From DATAEU01 sp046724395 (GTDB lineage Bacteria > Actinomycetota > UBA4738 > HRBIN12): a stretch of DNA of 34,489 bases. The notes under the pieces were generated by a model. That model was not told the DNA's origin. It did not search any database and was given only the letters and a program-made list of their open reading frames with translations. Shown one piece after another: positions 1 through 7,435 of this stretch. A program made the position numbers and the translations under genes. How positions within the stretch are numbered: position 1 is the stretch's first letter; every line of letters starts with the position of its first letter. The stretch lies in the NCBI GenBank assembly GCA_046724395.1, contig JBKOWM010000024.1:1-34489 (forward strand). The letters are read 5' to 3'.

Positions 1-367
1 GGATTCCGAGGCCGGTGGCGAGGATGATCGTGCCCCCGTAGTACAGCCACCCCGCCGTGGCGCCGACCGTCTTGCCCAGACCATTCGAGACGTAGTCGTA
101 GAGCGATCCCGCCGCGTGGATCCGGCGGGCGTACTGCGCCACGATCCAGCCGAGGGCGAACGTGCCGACGGCCGCGAGGAGCACCGCCAGCGGAGCGGAC
201 GTCCCGGCTCCGCGGGCGGCAAAGTTCACTCCGATGATCAGAGGGATGATGAAGGCCGCGCTGAACACGGGCCCCATGAACCCAACGGACTGCGAGAGGA
301 CGTCGATGAGCGACAGGCGCTTCGCGCCCAGCCGTTCGTACCCGAACTCCGTTTGCTCGGTCTGCAC
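1..367 (-). CDS. APC-superfamily amino acid permease, N-terminal fragment
   Basis: This is the first ~122 residues of an inner-membrane amino acid/amine permease; the rest lies beyond base 1. Reading from a GTG at 367, a soluble N-terminus of about 20 residues is followed by hydrophobic segments at about residues 23-48, 57-80 and 100-122. The motif GPVFSAAF in the first helix and GSLYDYVSNGLG near residues 87-98 resemble the substrate-binding helix 1 and the G-S-x-Y-x-Y loop of the APC family. A purine-rich ribosome site (GGGAGGGG) lies 6 nt before the GTG at 367; a second GTG directly before it (370) is too close to that site. It is the third gene after the aldehyde dehydrogenase and extradiol dioxygenase, so uptake of an aromatic amino acid or amine is a reasonable inference. 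The actual substrate cannot be read from this fragment. Confidence 0.85.
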   Translation of the reverse strand, partial: MQTEQTEFGYERLGAKRLSLIDVLSQSVGFMGPVFSAAFIIPLIIGVNFAARGAGTSAPLAVLLAAVGTFALGWIVAQYARRIHAAGSLYDYVSNGLGKTVGATAGWLYYGGTIILATGLGI

Positions 368-405
368 CACGAACCCCTCCCTCGTTCGTTCCCCTCCGAT
401 GCGAC

Positions 406-438
406 TGCCCGGCGCGCTCGTCGGGCTCGAACCGGGCA
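406..438 (-). terminator. Intercistronic hairpin between dioxygenase and permease
   Basis: Seven-base inverted arms (TGCCCGG at 406-412, CCGGGCA at 432-438) flank a 19-base loop in the 79-bp gap between the dioxygenase stop and the permease start. There is no U-tract. It could partly terminate or protect the upstream message; the long loop makes this a weak call. Confidence 0.25.
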
Positions 439-446
439 CGGCCGGT

Positions 447-1325
447 CTAGAGCGTCCAGCCACCCCCCGGCCGCTCGAACCAGACGTGGACCTGTCCGGT
501 TCCGACCGACGCCTCGTAATCGGAAAACCGCTCTCCCGGCGCGCCGCACGCCGCGCCGCCGAGCGCGCCGACCATGATGAGATAGTGCCCGAACTTCCCT
601 TCGGGCGCATGCTTGCGGTAGTCGGGCAGGAACTCGATGACGCCGCGGTGATCGCCCTTCTCCATCAGGCCAAGAACGTGCCGGTCCGCCTCCGCCGCCT
701 CGGGCGTGATGACATTCGAGATGTCGCTCGACTCTCGGCCGCGCAGCTGTTTGAACGGGAAGAACCGGTGCGACAGCCCGCCACTCGCGAGCACGATGAC
801 CCGCCGGTCGGCCTGGCGGACGGCCTTGCCGAGGAGCTCGCCGAGCAGCAGGAAGTCGTCCGTCTGGCCGGTCTGGTTGATCGCGATCGAGACCCACCGC
901 TCTGCGTCGTGCAGATAGCTCCAGACGTTGACGGTGCCGTAGAAGATCGGGAGATACTGGTCGTCGCTCGCGAGGATCCATGTGTCGTCGCGGCCCTCGG
1001 CCTGCGCCGCGAGCGCCTTCGCCAGCTCGGGGTCGCCGGGCATGTCGTAGGGGATGCCGGCCATTCCCCTCGGAAGCTCGTGGCTCGTGAAGTGCCCGCG
1101 CCTTCGTTCGTGCGCGGTGACGATGTGCTCGAACGTCGACTCCCAGTGCGTGTCGCAGACGACGACGGTGTCCGGCTTGAGCCGGTCGAAGACGTCGGAC
1201 TTGAGCCGCCGCAGACCGTCGACGAGGGTGATCTCCCTGCCGTCATTGATCTCGAGGCGAACCTCCTCCGGAAGCATGATCGTAGGGACGTGCGAGACGA
1301 GCCCGGCGCCGACGATCTCCCCCAT
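447..1325 (-). CDS. Class III (LigB-type) extradiol dioxygenase, homoprotocatechuate 2,3-dioxygenase-like
   Basis: This is a cytoplasmic, probably Fe(II)-dependent ring-cleavage enzyme of 292 residues. The family opens catechols such as 3,4-dihydroxyphenylacetate between C2 and C3 to give a muconic semialdehyde. Visible family blocks are an N-terminal SHVPTIML (residues 11-18, His12), VVVCDTHW (54-61, His60), the SHELP block near 81-85, and VLASGGLSHRF (178-188, His186). These match the layout of the HpaD/HpcB LigB fold and supply its metal and acid-base histidines. The ATG at 1325 has AAAGGAG 7 nt upstream. The gene follows the aldehyde dehydrogenase by 28 bp, and that enzyme would oxidise the semialdehyde product, so the two form consecutive steps. 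The exact catechol substrate is inferred; a related 2,3-dihydroxyphenyl compound is possible. Confidence 0.85.
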   Translation of the reverse strand: MGEIVGAGLVSHVPTIMLPEEVRLEINDGREITLVDGLRRLKSDVFDRLKPDTVVVCDTHWESTFEHIVTAHERRRGHFTSHELPRGMAGIPYDMPGDPELAKALAAQAEGRDDTWILASDDQYLPIFYGTVNVWSYLHDAERWVSIAINQTGQTDDFLLLGELLGKAVRQADRRVIVLASGGLSHRFFPFKQLRGRESSDISNVITPEAAEADRHVLGLMEKGDHRGVIEFLPDYRKHAPEGKFGHYLIMVGALGGAACGAPGERFSDYEASVGTGQVHVWFERPGGGWTL

Positions 1326-1353
1326 CCTCGCGCTCCTTTCGCTTCGTCCGCGG

Positions 1354-2808
1354 TCAGTCGCGCCAACCCGTGGGCGCCGTGCACACGTTCTTCACGTCGG
1401 CGTAGAAGTCGAAGCTCCAGTTGCCACCCTCTCGGCCGATGCCCGAGTTGCGGGCGCCGCCGAAGGGCGCGCGCAGGTCGCGAACGAAGAACGAGTTGAC
1501 CCAGACGGTTCCGGCGACGAGCCGGTCCGAGACGCGGACGGCCCGCTCGCGGTCACCCGTGTACACGATCGCGGCGAGCCCGTAGGTCGTCGAGTTCGCG
1601 AGCGCGATCGCCTCCTCCTCGTCCGCGAATCGCTGGAGCGTCAGGACGGGGCCGAAGACCTCCTGCGTCAGGATCTCGGACCCCTCGGGCGCATCGACCA
1701 ACAGCGTCGGTCGGTAGTACAAACCGCCCAGGTCTTCGTTGGCGCCGCCGCCGACGACCGCCTTCGCGCCGGCCTCCCTCGCGCGCTGGACGAACCCGTC
1801 GACGCGCTCGAAGTGCTCCCGGGTGATCTGAGGGCCGACGTCGGTGTCATCCCGACGCGGGTCACCCTGCCTGATCCTGCTCGCGGCCTCGACGAAGCGG
1901 TCGAGGAAGGAGTCGTAGACGCCATCCTCGACGATGAGGCGGGTGCCCGCGAGGCACACCTGGCCGGCGTTGTCGTACTGGTTCGCGGCCTGCCTGACCG
2001 CCGCGTCGACATCGGTGTCCCCGAAAATGACGAATGCCGACTTGCCGCCGAGCTCGAGCGAGACCGGCGTGAGGTTGCGGGCGGCGGCCGCGGCGACGAG
2101 CTTGCCGGTCGCGACGGAGCCCGTGAACGCGACCCGATCGACGCCGGGATGCTCGACGAGCGCGGCACCGACCTCCTCGCCGATGCCCTGTACGACGTTC
2201 AGGACGCCGTCTGGAAGCCCGGCGTCGCGTGCGACGTCGGCGAGCATGGAGGCCGTGAGCGGAGCCCATTCCGGCGGCTTGAACACAACGGTGTTGCCGG
2301 CGGCGAGCGCGGGTGCGAGCCGCCATGTCGCGAGCATCAGAGGAGCGTTCCAGGGCGTGATCACGACGGCGACGCCGCTCGGGTCCCACGAGACGTGATT
2401 GACGTGCCCACGCACGTCGAAGTCGTCGTGGTGAAGCCTCAGGAGCTGATCGGCGAAGAAGTGGAAGTTGTGCGCGACGCGAGGCATGACGCTGCCCCGC
2501 ATCGAGCGGAGCGTCGACCCGTTGTCGCGAGTCTCGACCGCCGCGAGCTCGGGCACCCGCGCCTCGATCCCCTCGCCGATCGCGTGAAGTGCCCGCGCAC
2601 GCTCCCCCGGCGGGGTACGACCCCAGCCCTCGAACGCCGCCCGCCCCGCCGCCACCGCCGCGTCGGCCTCGCGCGCGTCCGCCCTGGCGACGTGCGCGAT
2701 TACCTCCTCGTCGATGGGCGAGACATCCTCGAACGCCTCGGACGAGCCGACGCGCTCACCCCCGATCCAGTGGTCGGGCGACACGTGAACGCCCTCGACG
2801 GAAAGCAC
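1354..2808 (-). CDS. Aldehyde dehydrogenase, 5-carboxymethyl-2-hydroxymuconate semialdehyde dehydrogenase-like
   Basis: This NAD(P)-dependent aldehyde dehydrogenase has 484 residues, the usual family length. It carries TPWNAP (151-156), the cofactor loop FTGSVATG (228-235), LELGGKS with general base Glu252, and GQVCLAGTR with catalytic Cys285. EVFGPV and a C-terminal FGGARNSGIGREGG are also typical. In the homoprotocatechuate meta pathway HpaE oxidises the ring-cleavage semialdehyde made by HpaD, and the next gene here is that dioxygenase. The GTG at 2808 has GAGGAGGG about 10 nt upstream; a second GTG at 2784 with GAGGGC 6 nt upstream is also possible. It is the first gene of an operon driven by the promoter at 2861-2890. 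The general ALDH assignment is firm; the substrate is inferred from the neighbour. Confidence 0.88.
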   Translation of the reverse strand: MLSVEGVHVSPDHWIGGERVGSSEAFEDVSPIDEEVIAHVARADAREADAAVAAGRAAFEGWGRTPPGERARALHAIGEGIEARVPELAAVETRDNGSTLRSMRGSVMPRVAHNFHFFADQLLRLHHDDFDVRGHVNHVSWDPSGVAVVITPWNAPLMLATWRLAPALAAGNTVVFKPPEWAPLTASMLADVARDAGLPDGVLNVVQGIGEEVGAALVEHPGVDRVAFTGSVATGKLVAAAAARNLTPVSLELGGKSAFVIFGDTDVDAAVRQAANQYDNAGQVCLAGTRLIVEDGVYDSFLDRFVEAASRIRQGDPRRDDTDVGPQITREHFERVDGFVQRAREAGAKAVVGGGANEDLGGLYYRPTLLVDAPEGSEILTQEVFGPVLTLQRFADEEEAIALANSTTYGLAAIVYTGDRERAVRVSDRLVAGTVWVNSFFVRDLRAPFGGARNSGIGREGGNWSFDFYADVKNVCTAPTGWRD

Positions 2809-2847
2809 GCTCGCCCTGCCCTCCTCGGTTCGATGCGGGCCGACGGT

Positions 2848-2863
2848 CGTTCGGTAGCGAACG
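2848..2863. promoter_or_regulatory. Dyad operator in the divergent aldehyde dehydrogenase/dehydratase region
   Basis: This is a perfect inverted repeat, CGTTCG-GTAG-CGAACG. On the minus strand it overlaps the last three bases of the -10 box (TACCGT) and covers the predicted start of transcription near 2854. That is the classic position for a repressor of the aldehyde dehydrogenase/dioxygenase/permease operon. No regulator gene is visible nearby. Confidence 0.5.
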
Positions 2864-2890
2864 GTATTGCCGCGCAGAAAGATGTGTCAA
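2861..2890 (-). promoter_or_regulatory. Sigma-70-type promoter of the aromatic-degradation operon
   Basis: On the minus strand a perfect TTGACA -35 (2890-2885) is followed by an 18-bp spacer and TACCGT as -10 (2866-2861). Transcription would start near 2854, giving a leader of about 45 nt that contains GAGGAGGG before the GTG at 2808. It is the best-matching housekeeping promoter in the window. Confidence 0.65.
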
Positions 2891-2911
2891 GAACGGATCG
2901 GACTTCTCGGG

Positions 2912-2917
2912 TAGCGT
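2912..2917 (+). promoter_or_regulatory. -10 box for a leaderless dehydratase mRNA
   Basis: TAGCGT lies so that +1 falls exactly on the A of the ATG at 2924. No convincing ribosome site and no clear -35 are present, which fits the leaderless transcripts common in high-GC Gram-positive bacteria. Confidence 0.45.
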
Positions 2918-2923
2918 GGGGCC

Positions 2924-3892
2924 ATGCGTACGGACGTCCGGCCGATCTCTCACAGCGACGTCGTCGCCGCGCGAGACCGTCTGAGCGGACGCCTCCGGCT
3001 CACTCCCGTCCTCGAGCCGCACGCCGGCGCGTTCGATCTCGACGTTCCGGTCGTCCTCAAGCTCGAGCTGCTCCAGCACACCGGATCGTTCAAGCCGCGG
3101 GGCGCCTTCAACCGGATCCTGTCGGCAGACGTGCCGGGCGCCGGCGTCATTGCCGCGTCGGGCGGGAACTTCGGGCTCGCCGTTGCGTATGCGGCGAACC
3201 GGCTCGGGTACCGGGCCGAGATCTTCGTGCCCGAAACATCGCCGCCGATCAAGGCCGAGCGGATCCACGGGCAGGGGGCCCAAGTCCGGCTCGTCGCGGG
3301 GTATTACGCGGACGCGCTCGACGCCTGTGAGCGCCGGGCGGCCGAGACGGGCGCTCTGTTCCTCCACGCGTACGACCAGCCCGACGTCGTTGCCGGCCAG
3401 GGGACGATCGGCGCCGAGCTCTCCGACCAGGTCCCCGACGCGGACACGGTGCTCGTCGCGGTGGGAGGCGGCGGACTCATCGGCGGCATCGCCGCGTGGT
3501 ACGGCGGCAGCGTACGGGTCGTGGGCGTCGAGCCGCAGGCATGTCCGACGCTGATGACGGCGCTCGAGGCGGGCGAGCCCGTCGATGCGCCGGTCGGCGG
3601 CGTCGCCGCGGACTCGCTCGGACCTCGGCGAGCCGGACGGATCGCGCTCGAGATCGCAAAGCTTCACGTCGCACGCGTCGTCCTCGTCCCCGACGAGGCG
3701 ATCGTCGAGTCGCAGCGGCGGCTGTGGAGGGACGTCCGGTTGATCGCCGAGCCGGGCGGCGCCGCCGCGCTGGCTGCGCTCATCACGGGCGCGTACGTTC
3801 CCGGTCGCGACGAGCGTGTCGTCGTCCTCGTGTGTGGTGCGAACACGGATCCCCGCGACTGGCTCGACCGAGCCGCGAGGCCGGTGCGTTAG
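2924..3892 (+). CDS. PLP-dependent threonine/serine dehydratase-like protein (fold type II)
   Basis: This 322-residue cytoplasmic enzyme belongs to the tryptophan-synthase-beta family. HTGSFKPRGAFN (52-63) contains the PLP lysine, Lys57. SGGNFGLA (80-87 region) is the substrate loop, where family members usually have S-x-GNH-A/G. GGGGLIGG (181-188) binds the cofactor phosphate. Members deaminate threonine or serine to 2-oxo acids, or act as racemases or hydroxyaspartate dehydratases. The length is that of the short catabolic type without an ACT regulatory domain, so it is not a standard biosynthetic IlvA. It probably has a leaderless message. It is convergent with the aminopeptidase gene, the two stop codons overlapping. 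The PLP-family call is firm; the substrate is open. Confidence 0.85.
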   Translation: MRTDVRPISHSDVVAARDRLSGRLRLTPVLEPHAGAFDLDVPVVLKLELLQHTGSFKPRGAFNRILSADVPGAGVIAASGGNFGLAVAYAANRLGYRAEIFVPETSPPIKAERIHGQGAQVRLVAGYYADALDACERRAAETGALFLHAYDQPDVVAGQGTIGAELSDQVPDADTVLVAVGGGGLIGGIAAWYGGSVRVVGVEPQACPTLMTALEAGEPVDAPVGGVAADSLGPRRAGRIALEIAKLHVARVVLVPDEAIVESQRRLWRDVRLIAEPGGAAALAALITGAYVPGRDERVVVLVCGANTDPRDWLDRAARPVR

Positions 3893-6441
3893 CTCGGGCT
3901 ACCGGCGAAGAGCGTTTCGAGCTCGGGCGTCGCTCGCTTTCGCAACGCCGTCCCGATGCGCTGCCGCTCGAGCGCTTGCGCGAGCATCTTGCCGGACTGC
4001 GGGATGGGGTGTTCGGCGAAGAAGACCTCGGCGTCGTGCTGCCGCTCGGGCGTCGTCAGGTACCGGACCGACTCGGCGATATAGATGACGCTCGAGGGGT
4101 TGAATCGGCGCAGCGAGTCGTCCCAATGATCCTTCACGAACGCCCACGCCCGCTCGCCGACGGCGCGATTTGCGACGGCGCGCGCCTGGACGTGCGGCCC
4201 GTTCTGCGGCCGGATGGCATCGGTCAGCGTGCTCTCGAGCGTGCGGTCGAGCAACGCCGGCACGCGGAAGTCGGCGAGGGCATACAGGTAGCGCAGCTGC
4301 TGCTGCGGCGTCGGCATCTTCTCGCGGGCGACGTCGTACCGCTCGTAGTCCTCGGCGTTGCCGGTCGCCGCGACGACGACTGTAGCGGCGGCCGCGAGCG
4401 GCGGGTCCACGGGCTCGCCCGACCGCGCGCGCTCCTCTAGAGCTCTGGCGCGGTCGACCGCGTCCGCGTCGTCGCCCAGGAGCGCGAGCGATGACAGCAC
4501 CGCGCCTCGGAGCGAGCGCCGCAAGTCGGAGTCGCCGGCGCCGGCCTCCGGACCGAGCGCGCTGGCGATGGGCGCGAGCAGGTCCCGAATCCATCGGTGA
4601 AGCGCCTGGCGCGGTGCACCCTCCACGAGGCGCTCGAGCGCGCCGAGCGACGACAGGACGATCTGCCAGACGTACAGATCCTGCTCGTCGCGGAACCGCT
4701 CGAGGAACGTGAGGTACGCCGGGACGGGAATCGCGCCGGCGATCGCGCCAGCCCACGTGTCGTCGACGATGCCGTAGCGCTCGACGGCGCGCAGCTCACC
4801 GAGCCCCGCCGAGACCCGCTCGAGTAGATCGTCGTCGTATCGGACGCGAACGAAGCTCGACTCCCCGGCGTTCGCGACCGCGAGCGAACCCGGCGCCAGC
4901 GCCACGTCGGCTCCGTGCGGCGGCACGAGGACGCGTTCCACGTCGTCGTCGCCCGCGTCTCGAACGAGCAGGGGGACGTCCCAACGGCTTCCATCGTCGC
5001 CGCCTTCGTACCGGAAGCGCTGCTGCCGCAGGCGCAGCTCGCCGTCGTCGGGCTCGACGGCGATGACCGGATAGCCGCCCTGGAAGATCCAGCCGTCCAT
5101 GATGTGGGCCGCGGGCTCGCCGGTCTCGGCCTCCATCGCGTCCCACAGGTCGTGTGTCTCCGTGTTGCCGTGAGCGTGCTCGCGGAGGTACCGCTGTATC
5201 GAGCTGCGGAAGCGCTCGGCGCCGAGGTACTGCTCGATCATTCGGAGCACGGCCGCGCCCTTGGTGTACGTGAGGGTGTCGAACATGCCGTGCGCGTCGT
5301 CGGGGGATCGCACCGGGTACTCGATCGGCCGGGTGCTCTCGAGTGCGTCGACGTCGAACGCGACCGTGCAGGTACGACGGAACGACGACCAGACGTCCCA
5401 GTCCGGACGAAAGGCGTCGACGGCTAGGTTCTCCATTAGCGTGGCGAACGCCTCGTTGAGCCACAGGCCGTTCCACCACTGCATCGTCACGAGCCCGCCG
5501 AACCACATGTGCGCGAGCTCGTGCGCGATGACGAGCGCGACGGCCTCGACCTCCGACTGCGTCGAGCGTTCGGGGTCGATAAGGACATAGGTCTCGCGGA
5601 ACGTGACGAGCCCGATGTTCTCCATCGCGCCCGCCGCAAAGTCCGGCAGCGCGATCAGGTCGACCTTCCGATCCGGATACGGGATGCCGTAGTACTCGGA
5701 GAAGAACCGCAGGGAGAACGCGCCGATCTCCAATCCGAACCGTGTGAGGTCGCCCTTGCCGGGGACGTGCACGATGCGAAGCGGCACGCCGTCGACGTCG
5801 ATCGGGTCCGTCACCTCGAGCTGCCCGACGCAGTACGCGACGAGGTAGGTCGACATCGGCATGGTGTCCGCGAACCGGACCCGCACGCGGCTGTCCCCGG
5901 CTGGCTCGCGCGAGACCTCGGGCGCGTTCGCGAGGATCGCGAGGTGTTCGTCGGCGACCAAGGTGAGCGCGAAGACGGCCTTGAGGTCCGGCTCGTCCCA
6001 ACACGGGAACGCCTTGCGGGCATCGGTCGGCTCGAAGTGCGTCGTCCCGATGATGTGCTCGGTGCCGTCCCCGTCCGTGTACTTCGAGCGGTAGTAGCCG
6101 AAAAGCATGTCGTTCAGCCGTCCGGCGAAGCCGACGTGCAGCACGTACTCCCCCGGCTCGAGCGCGGAGCCGAATCGGACGGTGAGTCGCTGCGTCTCGG
6201 CGTCGACGTCGAGGCGGTCCGCGTCCCGCCGTTCCCCTCCGGCCGTGGTGACCCATGCGGGGCCGAGCCGGAGGTCCGCGGCGTTGAGGACGACCTCCGA
6301 CGTCCGTTCGTGAACGTCGATCGCGACGTCGACGGATCCGCGGAACGTCGATGCCTCCAGATCGGTGTCGACCTGGAGGTCATACCGTGAGGGCGTGGCC
6401 GTCCGCGGGAGGCGGTACACCGAAACGTCGTCTGGAGTCAT
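3889..6441 (-). CDS. pepN: M1-family zinc aminopeptidase
   Basis: This metallo-aminopeptidase of 850 residues removes N-terminal amino acids from peptides. It shows the exopeptidase motif GAMEN (271-275) and the zinc motif HELAH (307-311) with the third ligand Glu330 in WLNEAF. A beta-rich N-domain (about 15-215) precedes the catalytic domain, and a helical ERAP1-like C-terminal domain ends the chain, the usual order for mid-length M1 enzymes. There is no signal peptide, so it should be cytoplasmic. The ATG at 6441 was chosen because the M1 N-domain begins there; the open frame extends further upstream into ilvE in a low-complexity, basic stretch. It lies 10 bp after the ilvE stop and probably shares its transcript. 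Its stop overlaps the stop of the convergent dehydratase gene. Confidence 0.93.
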   Translation of the reverse strand: MTPDDVSVYRLPRTATPSRYDLQVDTDLEASTFRGSVDVAIDVHERTSEVVLNAADLRLGPAWVTTAGGERRDADRLDVDAETQRLTVRFGSALEPGEYVLHVGFAGRLNDMLFGYYRSKYTDGDGTEHIIGTTHFEPTDARKAFPCWDEPDLKAVFALTLVADEHLAILANAPEVSREPAGDSRVRVRFADTMPMSTYLVAYCVGQLEVTDPIDVDGVPLRIVHVPGKGDLTRFGLEIGAFSLRFFSEYYGIPYPDRKVDLIALPDFAAGAMENIGLVTFRETYVLIDPERSTQSEVEAVALVIAHELAHMWFGGLVTMQWWNGLWLNEAFATLMENLAVDAFRPDWDVWSSFRRTCTVAFDVDALESTRPIEYPVRSPDDAHGMFDTLTYTKGAAVLRMIEQYLGAERFRSSIQRYLREHAHGNTETHDLWDAMEAETGEPAAHIMDGWIFQGGYPVIAVEPDDGELRLRQQRFRYEGGDDGSRWDVPLLVRDAGDDDVERVLVPPHGADVALAPGSLAVANAGESSFVRVRYDDDLLERVSAGLGELRAVERYGIVDDTWAGAIAGAIPVPAYLTFLERFRDEQDLYVWQIVLSSLGALERLVEGAPRQALHRWIRDLLAPIASALGPEAGAGDSDLRRSLRGAVLSSLALLGDDADAVDRARALEERARSGEPVDPPLAAAATVVVAATGNAEDYERYDVAREKMPTPQQQLRYLYALADFRVPALLDRTLESTLTDAIRPQNGPHVQARAVANRAVGERAWAFVKDHWDDSLRRFNPSSVIYIAESVRYLTTPERQHDAEVFFAEHPIPQSGKMLAQALERQRIGTALRKRATPELETLFAGSPS

Positions 6442-6451
6442 GCGATCCGAA

Positions 6452-7375
6452 TCAGCCGACCGGCGCGAGCCATCCGGTGTATCGCTCGACGTCGCCCTTC
6501 GTCGCGGCGAAGAACGTTCCCTGGATCTCCTTGGTGATCGGCCCACGGATCCCTTCGCCGACGACCCGATCGTCGACCTCACGGATGGGCGTGACCTCGG
6601 CAGCAGTTCCCGTGAAGAACGCCTCGTCGGCGTTGTACAGGTCCGTGCGCGTCAGGTTCTCCTCGCGCGTCTCGTACCCAAGGTCTCGCGCGATCTCGAT
6701 CACCGAGGCCCGGGTGATGCCATCCAGGCAACCTGCGGAGATCGGCGGGGTGTGCAGCATGCCACCCCGCACCGTGAAGACGTTCTCGCCGGATCCGTCG
6801 GCCAGGTACCCGGCCTGATTCAACATGATGGCCTCGTCGTAGCCGGCGTTGATGCTCTCGACCTTTGCGAGCACTCCATTGATGTACTGCCCGGTGGCCT
6901 TCGCCGATGAGGGAAGCGAGTTCTGGTCGTTGCGCTTCCACGAGGAGATCTTCACGCGGACGCCTCGCTCGAGGGCGTCATCCCCCAGGTACGTCCCCCA
7001 CGGCCACACCGCGATCGTCACCGTCACCTGCGCGTGGAGCGGGTTGACCCCCATCTCCCCGTACCCCCGGAACACCAGCGGCCGGATATAGCACGACGTG
7101 AGGCCGTTGGCCCGGACCGTGTCCTTGATGGCCTCGGCGATGGCCTCGGGCGCGAATGGGATCTCCATGTGGTAGAGCTTCGCCGAGCGGTAAAGCCGCT
7201 TCACGTGCTCGTCGAGGTGCCAGACCGCCGCCCCGTTGCCGGTCTCGTAGCAACGGATGCCCTCAAAGACCCCGCTCCCGTAATGCATCGCGTGCGACAG
7301 GACGTGGACCTTGGCTTCATGCCAGTCCACGAGGTCCCCATCCATCCAGATCTTCTCGACCGGCGTGATCGGCAT
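6452..7375 (-). CDS. ilvE: Branched-chain amino acid aminotransferase
   Basis: This fold-type IV PLP enzyme of 307 residues catalyses the last step of valine, leucine and isoleucine synthesis and the first step of their breakdown. It has HYGSGVFEGIRCY (31-43), SSAKATGQYIN with PLP lysine Lys159, and the C-terminal phosphate-binding blocks SGENVF, LDGITR and FFTGTAAEVTPI that mark group I IlvE. The start ATG at 7375 has a strong AAGGAGG 5 nt upstream. It is followed after 10 bp by the M1 aminopeptidase gene, an arrangement that would link peptide turnover to branched-chain amino acid metabolism. A strong GC hairpin lies just upstream of the ribosome site. Confidence 0.95.
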   Translation of the reverse strand: MPITPVEKIWMDGDLVDWHEAKVHVLSHAMHYGSGVFEGIRCYETGNGAAVWHLDEHVKRLYRSAKLYHMEIPFAPEAIAEAIKDTVRANGLTSCYIRPLVFRGYGEMGVNPLHAQVTVTIAVWPWGTYLGDDALERGVRVKISSWKRNDQNSLPSSAKATGQYINGVLAKVESINAGYDEAIMLNQAGYLADGSGENVFTVRGGMLHTPPISAGCLDGITRASVIEIARDLGYETREENLTRTDLYNADEAFFTGTAAEVTPIREVDDRVVGEGIRGPITKEIQGTFFAATKGDVERYTGWLAPVG

Positions 7376-7394
7376 CGAGGCCTCCTTGGGTGGT

Positions 7395-7418
7395 GGCGCC
7401 GGACCCGGGCCCGGCGCC
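7395..7418 (-). terminator. Strong GC hairpin between methyltransferase and ilvE
   Basis: Arms GGCGCCGG (7395-7402) and CCGGCGCC (7411-7418) enclose an 8-base, itself palindromic loop. It lies 18 bp after the methyltransferase stop and directly upstream of the ilvE ribosome site. It is a likely U-less terminator for the upstream operon. If the TATCCT at 7422-7427 is used, it would instead be a hairpin in the ilvE leader. Confidence 0.5.
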
Positions 7419-7421
7419 GAC

Positions 7422-7427
7422 AGGATA
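7422..7427 (-). promoter_or_regulatory. Possible -10 box for ilvE
   Basis: TATCCT on the minus strand would place +1 near 7415, inside the hairpin and about 40 nt from the ilvE start. No good -35 is visible, so this is weak. Confidence 0.25.
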
Positions 7428-7435
7428 GCCGCTGG

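Noticed and set aside
1054..3330. Long open frame of 758 codons on the plus strand, and others like it opposite the main genes (for example 27254-29458 and 162-1499)
   Set aside because: They lie antisense to well-supported genes, are rich in Arg/Ala/Gly/Pro or similar low-complexity residues and show no family motifs; long open frames are expected by chance opposite high-GC genes.
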